A program made the translations under genes and the position numbers. Source: AC-32 sp963746155 (GTDB lineage Bacteria; Actinomycetota; Thermoleophilia; Gaiellales; Gaiellaceae). Taken from it: 64,000 nt of DNA. The notes beneath the pieces are model-generated. The model saw only the letters and a program-made list of their open reading frames with translations. It made no database searches and was not told the origin of the DNA. Where the stretch lies: positions 930,001-994,000 of the forward strand of contig CAVVAB010000012.1 of assembly GCA_963746155.1 (NCBI GenBank). The letters run 5' to 3'. This document shows, piece after piece, positions 7,842-17,102 of the stretch. The number at the start of each line of letters is the position of its first letter. Within the stretch, counting starts at the first letter, position 1.

Positions 7842-8342
7842 ATCCCCGCCTGGGCAACCGTAACGCTGGTACTCGGCAGCAGCGCGATCGTCGCGGCTGT
7901 GGCGTTGCTCGCTGCGCAGCTGCAGCTTCGGCACGCGCGCCACGAGCGTGAGGCGGCGGAGCGGGCGGAACGGCAGGGCAAGGGGGCAGCCGTGGTCGCG
8001 CCGGTTCTGTCGCTCCTCAGCGACTCCGAACCCCAGCGTCTGACGGCAACGCCTGGATCGCAGACGCTCACCCTCATGAACGAGCTGCTCGAACGTTGGA
8101 AAGCACTACGCGATCCGATTGTGGAGTTTGCAGCGGGCTATCCCTCCCCTCGAATCGGCGAAGCGACCGACAAGGTCGTCCTTGCCGTGACCAACGCTTT
8201 GACGACTGCCCACTGGTTGATCCACGATCTGCCGGAGTCGTGGTCGAAGGAGTCCCTCGAGACAGCGCGGGCGGACAACGCCGAGGCTGTGAAGCTCACG
8301 CGGGCCTTGCTCGACGCGATCCGAACCGGCGACACGCCCTAG
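7842..8342 (+). CDS. membrane-anchored hypothetical protein, start uncertain
   Basis: The frame encodes an N-terminal membrane helix (IPAWATVTLVLGSSAIVAAV), a charged coiled-coil-like stretch (HARHEREAAERAERQ) and a soluble helical C-terminal domain with a conserved-looking core (HWLIHDLPESWSKESLE). A perfect AGGAGG (7829-7834) sits seven bases before ATC at 7842, exactly where a start codon is expected; the first standard codon (GTG 7899) would cut the membrane helix. Either ATC is used or a G was miscalled as C. The gene is convergent with the PQQ gene (9-bp gap). Unknown function. Confidence 0.55.
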   Translation: MPAWATVTLVLGSSAIVAAVALLAAQLQLRHARHEREAAERAERQGKGAAVVAPVLSLLSDSEPQRLTATPGSQTLTLMNELLERWKALRDPIVEFAAGYPSPRIGEATDKVVLAVTNALTTAHWLIHDLPESWSKESLETARADNAEAVKLTRALLDAIRTGDTP

Positions 8343-8351
8343 GCAGCGGGC

Positions 8352-9605
8352 TCACGTGCCGCCCCTGACAGGGACGAGGCCGTAGAGGGTGGTAAAGCCC
8401 GTGAGGTAGAGCCTTTCGCGGTCGGCGATCACCGGGCTGTACTCGCCGTCTGGAAACCGCCAGACAAGTCGACCGGTGCGACTGTTCACGGCGAATGTCC
8501 GGCGTGCTCGAGGGTTCGACTCGTAGCTCGAGCACGACCCACAGGTCGAGAAGTAGACGAGCCCGTCGAGCACGGTCGGGGCTCCGGAGATCGGCGCACC
8601 GGCGTCGAAGGTCCACCGGATCCGGCCGGTTGCCTGTGACAACGCGTAGAGGCGATGGTCATACGAGCCGATGTACGCGGTCCCGCCGGAGAGCGCCCCT
8701 GGCGAGTACACGTAGCTGCCGGTTCGCGTCGACCAGAGCAGCTTTCCGGTCGAGATTGCGAACGCGTAGATCCGACCGTTGGTCGAGGCGACGAGCACGC
8801 GGCCCTTGGCAACAGACGGCGTCGCGTAGAGCCCGCCGAGGGTGCCACCCCCCGAGGCCCAACGGAGACGTCCGTTGATCGCGTCGAGCGCATAGACGCG
8901 CCCGTCGTAGGAGCCGGCGAAGATCGTGCCGTATGCGTACGCCACGCCCGCCTTGACTCGATCGCCTGTGGCAAAGCTCCAGCCGAGCCGACCAGTCTTC
9001 GCGTCGAGCGCGTAGATCCGATGGTCCCAAGAGCCGAAGTAGACGCGCCCCTGCGCGAGTAGCGGAGACGTCTCCACGACTCCCGCCTGAAAGCGCCAGA
9101 CCGTCTTGCCGGTGCGCACATCGAGCGCAGCGACGAAGCTCGGGCTGGTGCCTCTGCACGGAGGCGGATCCATGAAGCCCAGGTAGACGAGACCGTCGCC
9201 GACTGCGGGCGAAGCGGCGACGCAGCCGGTGAACTGGCGGTGCCATACGACGCGTCCCGTGCTCGCACGCACCGCGAGCACGAGACCGTGATTCGTGCCA
9301 AGAAAGAGGCGTCCGTCGTCCAGCACGGGTGGAAACTCGATGAAGCTCGAGTCAGGGCTCACCCTCCAGAGCGTCCGAAACGGAGGACGAAGAGTGAGCG
9401 GTGCGGCATGCGTCCGTGCGGGATCGAATCCGTACACCGGCCAGGAGAATCGACTCGCCGAGCGGGGGACCGTCCGCGGGGGGCTCGGTCTCGTCTTGAC
9501 GTGGTGCATTGTCGGTGCCTGGCCATGCCCGCGTGGGAACAATAGGACCGCGGCGGCGGCGCCCACGAGGAGCGCCGCCGCGAAGATCGCGCCGCGCCGT
9601 CTCAT
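8352..9605 (-). CDS. PQQ-like beta-propeller protein, membrane-anchored
   Basis: 417 residues: an N-terminal membrane anchor (IFAAALLVGAAAAVLLF, residues 7-23), a proline-rich linker and a BamB/PQQ-type propeller with at least seven repeats of the form VYALDAxTGRLxWxF (for example residues around HRIYALDAKTGRLGWSF and RLYALSQATGRIRWTFDAG). No PQQ-dehydrogenase catalytic residues are evident, so it is more likely a scaffold or sensor than an enzyme. It is probably displayed outside the membrane. Its ATG overlaps the stop of the M23 peptidase gene as ATGA, so both belong to one operon divergent from the BTAD-SIR2 gene. Confidence 0.85.
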   Translation of the reverse strand: MRRRGAIFAAALLVGAAAAVLLFPRGHGQAPTMHHVKTRPSPPRTVPRSASRFSWPVYGFDPARTHAAPLTLRPPFRTLWRVSPDSSFIEFPPVLDDGRLFLGTNHGLVLAVRASTGRVVWHRQFTGCVAASPAVGDGLVYLGFMDPPPCRGTSPSFVAALDVRTGKTVWRFQAGVVETSPLLAQGRVYFGSWDHRIYALDAKTGRLGWSFATGDRVKAGVAYAYGTIFAGSYDGRVYALDAINGRLRWASGGGTLGGLYATPSVAKGRVLVASTNGRIYAFAISTGKLLWSTRTGSYVYSPGALSGGTAYIGSYDHRLYALSQATGRIRWTFDAGAPISGAPTVLDGLVYFSTCGSCSSYESNPRARRTFAVNSRTGRLVWRFPDGEYSPVIADRERLYLTGFTTLYGLVPVRGGT

Positions 9606-10702
9606 GATGCCCAGCCGCTGCGATTGTGAACCGTGAACCGCAGCGTCTGCGAGCTGCTGTTCCCGCGGATGTCACTTGCCTTGACGATCAGGTCGTAGAC
9701 GCCGTCGTGAAGCGTGCGGGTGTTGAATTGCTGCGCGAGCTTGAAGAGGTACGCGCCGCGCTGGAGGTACGAGTAGTGCTTCCCGAAGACGGTTTGATTC
9801 TGGTACGTCCCGCGGGCGTACACGCGCCAGAAGGCCGAGTTCGGGGGCACCGAGGTGCGAACGTCGAAGGCGACGTGCTGCGGGACGACGGCACGGCCGG
9901 CAATGTTGCGGATCTGCCAGGTGAGGAGCGCGGGGGTCACCGGGCCGTGCCATCCGCACGGGCCAGGCTCGGTGGGGGTGTCTTCGGCGTTGACGGCAAT
10001 CTCGACTCGGCCGCGAACGAAGGTCGGGAGGACTTCGGGCCCGGAGTCCGTGCGGCGAAGCATGATCGCCTGGATCGTGGGCTTCGACGAATCGTGATAC
10101 GGGGTGAGCCGGCCCGGCACGAGCGGGTTCACCACGCGGCCGCCCTCGTATTCGGTCAGGTGGACGTGATTGGAGGGCTTCCTGATGTGGCCGAGGACCG
10201 TCTTCTGCGCGGTCACTTGCTGGCCGTTACGCACGAGAGGCCGGATGTGCCAGTACTCGAACGCGCGCCCGCCCGAGGTCACCCGAACCCACTCATGCGC
10301 GACAACCGTGACGGTGCCGTCGACGACGGGATAGACGGCCGTGCCGTCCGGCGCGGAGATGTCGACGCCCTGATGGAACGAGAAGCTGCCAGCCCCGCGT
10401 AGGAGCGTGTCCTGAGTGGGAGGCCCGTGGAACTGCATACGGGGGTCACCGAAGTTCGCGCGGATGAGGTGCTCGCGGTCGAAGGGCTTGATCGGATAGC
10501 CGTAGCTCTCGCCCGAGACCGCCTGCGTCGCGGTCGGAGAGGTCGCCTTCGCGAGCTCCGGGCCTGCGTTCAGCGCTCCGGAGAGGGCGAGCGCAGCGGA
10601 TGTTGCGATCGCGGCGGCGGTGACGAAGAAGAACTTCGCGGCCGCTCGGCGAACGATGCAGCGCCGTGCGCTGCGAACTGGAATGTGGGTGTTGGTAGCC
10701 AT
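9602..10702 (-). CDS. M23 family metallopeptidase, secreted
   Basis: 366 residues with an N-terminal export signal (FFFVTAAAIATSAALALSG, about 27-45). The LytM/M23 domain follows at about 70-195: the zinc motif HxxxD (FHQGVDISAPDG) and the HxH motif (SNHVHLTEYEGG) are both present, with YPVVDGTV and HIRPLVRNGQQV between them, so it should be an active endopeptidase or at least bind zinc. A second beta-rich region of about 150 residues resembles an Ig-like or tube domain (RVEIAVNAEDT ... TLRFTVHNRS). ATG 10702 was chosen over GTG 10750 because it places the signal properly. First gene of the M23-PQQ operon. Confidence 0.87.
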   Translation of the reverse strand: MATNTHIPVRSARRCIVRRAAAKFFFVTAAAIATSAALALSGALNAGPELAKATSPTATQAVSGESYGYPIKPFDREHLIRANFGDPRMQFHGPPTQDTLLRGAGSFSFHQGVDISAPDGTAVYPVVDGTVTVVAHEWVRVTSGGRAFEYWHIRPLVRNGQQVTAQKTVLGHIRKPSNHVHLTEYEGGRVVNPLVPGRLTPYHDSSKPTIQAIMLRRTDSGPEVLPTFVRGRVEIAVNAEDTPTEPGPCGWHGPVTPALLTWQIRNIAGRAVVPQHVAFDVRTSVPPNSAFWRVYARGTYQNQTVFGKHYSYLQRGAYLFKLAQQFNTRTLHDGVYDLIVKASDIRGNSSSQTLRFTVHNRSGWAS

Positions 10703-10779
10703 GCGGCCACCGTCCGTCGAGGTCCAAAGCGGCCGGCCACGGCCCGCCAACGGTTCGCTAATGGCCCATGTTCAAGCCG

Positions 10780-10808
10780 TTGACAGCGTCGAGACGGCGC
10801 GCGATGCT
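10780..10808 (+). promoter_or_regulatory. possible promoter for BTAD-SIR2 operon
   Basis: TTGACA at 10780-10785 followed after 17 nt by GATGCT (3 of 6 matches to TATAAT). It lies in the 180-bp divergent gap and would give a leader of roughly 70 nt. Weak -10, so uncertain. Confidence 0.3.
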
Positions 10809-10882
10809 GCTGCGAAGGGAGGTGCCTTACGGCTGAACCCCACAGCGGCACGCTCGGTAGCGGCGATCGCGTCGGCGACAGC

Positions 10883-12502
10883 CTGGAGTTTCGGCTGCTG
10901 GGCCCGCTCGAGGTCCGCTGCGAAGGCGCCGCCGTGCAGCTCGGAGGTCCGAAGGAGCGTGCTCTCCTCGCGCTGCTGCTGATCGACGCCGGACGCGCTA
11001 TCTCCACGGACCGGCTGATCGATGCGCTCTGGAGCGAGCCACCACCCACGGCCCAGACCTCACTTCAGAACTTCGTTTCGCAGCTTCGCAAGCATCTCGG
11101 GCCTGATCTCGTGATCACGAAGCCCCCCGGGTATCTGCTTCGGATCGAGCCACCTCAGCTGGACGCCAACCGCGCGCGCGTGCTGCTCACCGAGGCGAGA
11201 GCCGAACCGCCAAACACGAAGGCGGCCAAGCTCCGTGCGGCGCTAGAGATGTGGCGCGGGCCGCCGCTCGAGGAGTTCGGCTTCGAGGAGTTCGCCCAGG
11301 GCGAGATTGCCCGGCTGGAGGAGCTGCGGTTGACGCTGCTCGAGGAGCGTCTCGAGGCCGACATCGAAGCGGGTGAGGCCGCAATGGTCGTCGGCGAGCT
11401 CGAGGCGCTCGTCAGCGAGTACCCCCTCCGTGAGCGATTCAGGGAGCAGCTGATGCTCGCGCTCTACCGGTCGGGAAGACAGGCAGAGGCGCTCGAGGCG
11501 TTCCAGTCCGGTCGGCGCGTGTTGGTCGAGGAGCTCGGAATCGACCCGAGCCCTCGGCTGCAACAGCTGCACGCCGCGATTCTTCGCCAGGAGAGCGATC
11601 TCGAACCGGCGCGCGCGGCACCGGCGCAGGACCACTTCGAGGACGTGGCCCGAACGATCCTTCAGGGACGAGTGGTACCCGTCCTCGGCACCGATGTCGC
11701 GGAGCTGACGCGACGGCTCGCGGAACGTTTTGGCTACCCGGACGGCGGCCGCGCGACGCTGCCCCTTGTCGCCCAGTACGTCGCGGTCATGAGGGGCTCG
11801 GGGCCGCTCTACGACGAGCTCCACGACCTCCTCGACACCGACTTACCACCGACGGCGCTCCACCGCTTCCTTGCCTCGGTGCCGTCGCTGCTCCGCGATC
11901 GCGGTTCCCCACACCAGCTGTTGGTGACGACCAGCTACGACACGGCGCTCGAGCGTGCGTTCGAGGAGGCAGGCGAGAAGTTCGACGTCGTTTCCTACCT
12001 TGCCGCCGGCCGAAATCGCGGCAGCTTCTGCCACATCGCCCCCGACGGAGCCGGGAGGTTGATCGAGCAGCCGAACACCTATGCCACCGAGCTCTCGCTC
12101 GAGAGAAACACGGTGATCCTCAAGCTCCACGGGCAGGTCGAGCGGACGCCTGCACGGGAGTGGGAGAGCTTCGTCGTGACCGAGGACGACTACATCGACT
12201 ACCTGGCGCAGACGGAGGTCGCGGCCGCGGTGCCCGTTTCCCTTGCGGCGACGCTTCGCCGGAGCCATTTCCTCTTTCTCGGCTACACGATGGCCGACTG
12301 GAACCTGCGCGTCATCCTCCACCGGCTGTGGGGCGACCAGCCCCTCAGCTACCACTCCTGGGCGGTACAGCCCGAGCCGAAGTCGCTCGAGCGTGAGTTC
12401 TGGCACCGGCGTGACGTCGACGTGCTCGAGGTGTCCTTCGAGCAGTACGCGGAGACCCTCGGCCGCCACCTGGCCGCCGAGCCGGCGGGCGCGAGCCCAT
12501 GA
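10883..12502 (+). CDS. BTAD transcriptional-activator domain fused to SIR2-like domain
   Basis: About 539 residues. Residues 1-95 form an OmpR-like winged helix (FRLLGPLEVRCEG ... LGGPKERALLALLLID ... NFVSQLRKHLG). Residues 96-240 form the helical BTAD domain (ALYRSGRQAEALEAFQSGR, VEELGIDPSPRLQQLH). From about 262 a SIR2-like Rossmann domain follows: VPVLGTDV, VTTSYDTALERAFEEAG, ILKLHGQVE (His416), VVTEDDYIDYL and HFLFLGYTMADWNLR. The usual TTNYD Asn is Ser351, which may impair NADase activity. No ATG, GTG or TTG lies in frame before GTG 10934, which would delete the first strand; the CTG at 10883 aligns with the expected Met. The stop overlaps the STAND gene as ATGA. Likely sensor/effector of a two-gene conflict system. 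Confidence 0.82.
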   Translation: MEFRLLGPLEVRCEGAAVQLGGPKERALLALLLIDAGRAISTDRLIDALWSEPPPTAQTSLQNFVSQLRKHLGPDLVITKPPGYLLRIEPPQLDANRARVLLTEARAEPPNTKAAKLRAALEMWRGPPLEEFGFEEFAQGEIARLEELRLTLLEERLEADIEAGEAAMVVGELEALVSEYPLRERFREQLMLALYRSGRQAEALEAFQSGRRVLVEELGIDPSPRLQQLHAAILRQESDLEPARAAPAQDHFEDVARTILQGRVVPVLGTDVAELTRRLAERFGYPDGGRATLPLVAQYVAVMRGSGPLYDELHDLLDTDLPPTALHRFLASVPSLLRDRGSPHQLLVTTSYDTALERAFEEAGEKFDVVSYLAAGRNRGSFCHIAPDGAGRLIEQPNTYATELSLERNTVILKLHGQVERTPAREWESFVVTEDDYIDYLAQTEVAAAVPVSLAATLRRSHFLFLGYTMADWNLRVILHRLWGDQPLSYHSWAVQPEPKSLEREFWHRRDVDVLEVSFEQYAETLGRHLAAEPAGASP

Positions 12503-15500
12503 GCGTCGTCGGCGAAGCCCCTGCGACCCCCTTCAAGGGGCTCGCCGCCTTTCAAGACACCGAGCTCGACGCCCTGCTCTTCTGCGGTCGCGAGCGCGAG
12601 CGGGAAGTCGTCGTCGCGAACCTGCTGGCTTCGCGCCTGACCGTGCTCTACGGGGCCAGCGGCGTCGGCAAGACCTCGCTCCTCCGGGCCGCCGTCGCCC
12701 ACTCGCTCAGGCGGATCCACGATGCGGAGGTTGTCCTCTACTCCTCCTGGGCCGGCGATCCCAGAGCAGGCTTCGGGGAGGCGATCGACGTCGCTGCCGG
12801 GATCGAGTCAGACGGCACGCTCGTCGAGCGGCTCCAGGCCGCGTCCCAGGCTGTCGACGGCGACGTCTACGTCATCCTCGATCAGTTCGAGGAGTACTTC
12901 CTCTACCACGAGGGCGACCCATTCGCCGCGGAGCTCGCGGCTGCCATCCGAGAGCCTGGTCTCCGTGCGCACTTCCTCGTGGGCCTGCGCGAGGACGCAC
13001 TCGCCAAGCTGGATGCCTTCAAGGGCCAGATACCGAACCTTTTCGCGAACTACCTGAGGCTCGACCACCTGGACCGCAACGGCGCGCGCGCGGCGATCCT
13101 CGGACCGATCGAGCGCTACAACGAGCTCACGGGCGAGGAGGTCAGCGTCGAGCCCGAGCTCGTCGAGGCGTTGCTGGACCAAGTCGCGGCCGGGCGGGTC
13201 GACGTCGGGCGTGCCGGCCGCGGGGGCGTGGAGACGGACGAGGAGAGGATCGAGGCGCCGTACCTTCAGCTCGTGCTCGAGCGGCTCTGGGAAATCGAGC
13301 GCGAGAGCGGGTCGAACGTCCTCCGCCTGGCGACACTCGGGGAGCTCGGCGGGTCGGAGTCGATTGTGCGCGCCCATCTCGAGCGGGCTCTCGGGAGACT
13401 GCAGCCCGCGGAGCAGGACGTTGCGGCGACGATGTTCGACCACCTCGTCACGCCCTCGGGGACGAAGATCGCCCACCGGCCCAGCGACCTCGCGCAGTAC
13501 GCGGCGGTCCGGGAGAACGAGGTCATGCCGGTGTTGACCGTCCTCGGGCGTGAGCGCATCGTGCGCGCGGTCGACGGAGCAGGCGGGAGCGAGCGCTACG
13601 AGATCTTCCACGACGTTCTGGCCGACGGCGTCCTCGCCTGGCGGGACCACTACCAGGCGCAGCGGGAGCTCGACCTAACACGACGTGAGGCCGCGCGTCG
13701 GCACCGGCAGCTGCTCCTGGTCGTCGGAGCGTCTCTCGTCGCGCTCGCCGCGATGGCGACCGTGACGATCTTCGCGCTTACCCAACGCAGCGAGGCGAGG
13801 TCCCAACGGCACCACGCCCGGGCCGCGACGTTGATCTCCACCGCGCTGGCTCAGCTCGGGGTCGATCCGCAAGAGAGCCTGCGCCTGGCCCGAGCAGCGG
13901 CGGGTCTCGACCAATCCCCGGTCGTGGAGACCGTGCTCAGACAAGCGCTGCTCCAGTCGCGATTGCGCCTCGTTCTCCCGGCGGGAGGCCGGGTCACGAG
14001 TGCGTCCTTCGACCCGGCCGGGACCAGAGTCCTGACCGCGAGCACGAATGGAGACGCTCGCCTCTTCGACGCACGTAGCGGCCAATTGCTACGCGTTCTC
14101 CGGTCGAGGGGGCCGGTCAGCGCTGCGGTCTTCAGCCGAGACGGCCGCTTCGTCGCCACCGCCTCCGCGGATCGAAGGGTCCGCCTGTGGGACGCAGCCA
14201 GCGGGCGGCCCCTTCACGTCTTCCGGCAGGCCGGAGCGGTGACGGGCGTGTCCTTCGACCGGAGCGGGAGCCTGTTGATGTCGACGAGTGCCAATCGCGC
14301 ACAGATCTGGAAGGTGCCGAGCGGGACGCCTGTTCAGACGATTCGACAGGATGGCCCAGTCCTGGGCGCGTCGTTCAGCCCGGATGGAACGCGTGTCCTG
14401 ACGCGGGGCAGGAAGGGGGCGGGGCTCTACGACGTCTCATCGGGCCGCCTGATCTACGCCCTGCCACAGCGTGGCCTGATGACTGCCGCGGCTTTCAGCC
14501 CGAATGGATGGTTCATTGCGACCGGGGGCACGGACCACAGAGTTCGACTCTGGTATGCACGTACCGGTCGGCTCCGATACGACCTGAAGGAGCAGGGACA
14601 GGTGACCGACGTGGCGTTTGGCCCGAGCAGCGCGCTTCTCGCGACTGCGAACTCCAACGGAGCCTCCCACATCTGGAACGTTGCGTCGGGAACCCTGGTC
14701 GCGCCGGCAGTCGGTCAGAGACTGGCAATCACGGACGCCTCTTTCAGCCCGGACGGCAAGTGGATCGTCACCGCGAGCCGCGACCGCACGGCCGGAATCT
14801 ACGGCGTGCGCAACGGCCTCCTGATCAACCTGCTCCGTGGTCACCTCGACACTGTGAATACCGCTTCGTACTCGCCGAACGGGAACCTCGTCGTGACCGC
14901 CAGCGACGACGGTACGGCGCGGGTCTGGGATCCGGGAAGCGAGCTGCAACTTCGCCTTCTCGGCCACCAGCCGGGCCTGTGCCTTCCGCCGCTATTCAGC
15001 CCGGACGGGACGCGCGCCGTGAGCGCGAGCGCCGACGGCACGGCGGCCGTCTGGCGCGTCCGCGACCATCACGGGCTCGGTCTTCTTCCGCACCAGGGCC
15101 CTGTCACGAGCGCGACGTTCAGCCCGGACGGCAGGAGCATCCTCACCACGAGTCTCGACGGCACAGCACGGTTCTGGCGGGGCGGGAAGTCGCTCGTCTT
15201 TCGACAGGGCGGCCCTGTCACGACGGGCTCGTTCAGCCCCGATGGGAAGCTCGTGGTGACGGCTGGGCAGCACGGCGTCGTGCACGTCTGGAGGGCCGGC
15301 AACGGCTCGACGGTCTGGGTCGCCGGCCACGGGGCTCCGGTTCGGGCCATTGTGTTCAGCAGAAACGGGAAGCTCGTCGTGAGCGCCGGCGACGACGGCA
15401 AGGCCCGACTCTGGAAGGCTTCCGACGGCTCGCTTGTACGTGTTCTGTCGCGGCATACGGCGCCGATCATCGCCGCGTCGTTCAGTCCCGACGAGTCGCC

Positions 15501-16033
15501 AGGTGCTCACGGCGAGCCTGGACAAGACGGCGATCATCTGGGATGCGAGCTCCGGTCGTACCGTGCATGTGCTACGCCGTCACACGAGGCCGCTCACATC
15601 CGCCTCCTTCAGCCCGGACGGAAAGCTCGTTGTCACGTCGAGCCGCGACTTCGACGCCCGAACATGGAGCGTGGCCACGGGCAAGACACTGCACGTGCTG
15701 CGGGGACATGCCGGCCCGGTCAGCGACGCTTCCTTCAGCCCGGACGGACGGTGGGTCGTGACCGCCGGCCCGATCTCTGCCGGTCTGTGGCCGACGGCGA
15801 CCGGAACGCTCCTCTTCTACCTTCTGCGGCATCGCACGCCGCTTCTCACCACGGCCTTATTTAGTCCTGACGGACGGCGGATCCTGACGGCAGGCACCGA
15901 CGGTGACACGAGGCTCTACTCATGCCGGGTCTGTCCCGCTCTCGGCGGTCTCGTGCCCGAGGCCGAGCGGCGGCTCGAGGCACCCGTCGCACACCTCACC
16001 CCGGCGCAGCGGCGCAGGTACGGCGTCGGCTGA
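12499..16033 (+). CDS. STAND NTPase (nSTAND1-like) - transmembrane - WD40 protein (frameshifted in this sequence)
   Basis: About 1177 residues after correction. The N-terminus TPFKGLAAFQ ... FCGRERE is the classic entry to an nSTAND1 module, with Walker A GASGVGKTS (52-60) and Walker B VYVILDQFEEYF (Asp128). A winged-helix-like region follows, then one membrane helix (about 404-427, LLLVVGASLVALAAMATVTIF), a helical linker and about 16 WD40 repeats marked by recurring SFSPDG-type strands, ending in the usual C-terminal CRVCPALGG ... LTPAQRRRYG tail. The frame breaks at 15494; removing one A restores FSPDGRQVLTAS. The 4-nt overlap with the BTAD-SIR2 gene indicates a stoichiometric complex. Presumably WD40 senses a ligand and NTP binding gates the partner. 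Confidence 0.88.
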
Positions 16034-16215
16034 CGCTCGCCCCTCCGAGTGCTCTTCCCGCCGCTTGTCGTGACGGTCCAGCTCGAGTCCACGACCTGGC
16101 CTCCGTCGTTGATCAAGCCGGCAGAGCTCTCGAGGTAGCCAGAGCCTCGGAGGCCGGTGACGGTCGCTGCTCGCATTGTCAGTCTAGTAACGCGAGCGGA
16201 GCCCGTCTCCCTGGG
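16034..16215. other. intergenic gap without recognised content
   Basis: Convergent gap between the WD40 gene and the deazaflavin-dependent oxidoreductase. I see no open frame, hairpin terminator or repeat of note. Confidence 0.5.
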
Positions 16216-16596
16216 TCACGGAGATGACGAAACGGTCATCCGAAGGTACTGCGTGACACCGGCGATCCGCCTCTCGAGGAACCGAACGGCGGGAGGCGCG
16301 GGGCGGAGCTCGGGGTCAGTGATCAACTCGGGGTCGACGAGCTCCACGACCCGACCGCGTGTTTCGATCGAGCAGGACCCGTTGGCGAGGACGTTCTTCA
16401 CCCACTGGGAGTCCGACCCATACGTCAGAAAGACGAAGTACTCGTTGCCTCGTCGGAAGACGTTGACCGGCGTTCGGTAGCTACGTCCGGTCTTGCGTCC
16501 TCGGTGCGTCACGATCGCGAAGAAAGGAAGCTTCTTCACAACCGGTCGCATGACCGGATTCATGTAGCGGTTGACGAAGCGCCGAACACGCCACAT
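16216..16596 (-). CDS. nitroreductase/deazaflavin (F420)-dependent oxidoreductase, Ddn family
   Basis: 126 residues matching the short split-beta-barrel Ddn/DUF385 proteins: RFVNRYMNPVMRPVVKKLP at the N-terminus, then VTHRGRKTGRSYRTPVNVF and the cofactor-side region YFVFLTYGSDSQWVKNVLANG. Such proteins use F420H2 to reduce quinones, nitro compounds or enones. The ATG at 16596 fits the family start. The reading frame continues upstream without a stop into a baseplate-like fragment, but that part has unrelated composition. F420 use is inferred from the family. Confidence 0.85.
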   Translation of the reverse strand: MWRVRRFVNRYMNPVMRPVVKKLPFFAIVTHRGRKTGRSYRTPVNVFRRGNEYFVFLTYGSDSQWVKNVLANGSCSIETRGRVVELVDPELITDPELRPAPPAVRFLERRIAGVTQYLRMTVSSSP

Positions 16597-16799
16597 GCGC
16601 GTCCGGCAAAGCGTCTCGTTCCGGTCTCGACTCGTCCCGGCGTCGTGACCTGCACGTCCTGCGCCAGGATTACGGGCGACCGATCGACTACCTCGCCCGT
16701 TCTCTGGTTGCTCGGCTTGCTTCTTCAAGGTCCGCCAGATAGCGGCCAGCCCTGCCGTACCGACGACCAGGAGGGCAACGCGTCGACGGCGATGGCGAC

Positions 16800-16998
16800 G
16801 GCGCTGCCGTTGCCGCTCGTCGATCTGCCATAGCAGGGTGTCGGCAAGGAACGCGAACAGCTCGACGAGTGTGACGCCAGGGTCGCTCTGGTTGAAGTCC
16901 GTCCACTCTGGGTTGTGGACGGCGATTCTGCGAACGACCTCGCCGAGGAGCTGCGCGTAGTTACGGTCGTCGATGGGTGGCGCTGGTGGAATCGGCAC
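16800..16998 (-). pseudogene. baseplate J/gp6-like N-terminal fragment
   Basis: Reading left from GTG 16998, about 62 residues (PPAPPIDDRNYAQLLGEVV ... WTDFNQSDPGVTLVELFAF ... DTLLWQIDERQ) match the conserved N-terminus of baseplate wedge proteins of phage tails and contractile injection systems (PEWTDxNxSDPGVTLxELFA). Similarity stops abruptly in an Arg-rich run, followed by a short hydrophobic segment (VALLVVGTAGLAAIW), and the frame drifts into the Ddn gene. Full-length relatives are many hundreds of residues, so this is a truncated relic. It abuts the 3' end of tRNA-Trp. Confidence 0.7.
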
Positions 16999-17102
16999 AC
17001 CCGGATTCTCTTTCAAGCGGTTGACAGGTGGCACCCCGTCCCGAAGCACCCAGAAAGGCACGTCCTGCGGTCGGCATACCGGAAAATGGGGCCTTTCGCT
17101 TA

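Noticed and set aside
13980..15900. Regularly spaced repeats suggesting a CRISPR-like array
   Set aside because: They are degenerate, about 110-130 bp apart and encode WD40 strands; no constant repeat exists.
16216..16998. Fusion of baseplate fragment and Ddn-type oxidoreductase
   Set aside because: The join is Arg-rich and unconserved, and the oxidoreductase has a family-typical ATG at 16596; more likely accidental read-through of a relic.
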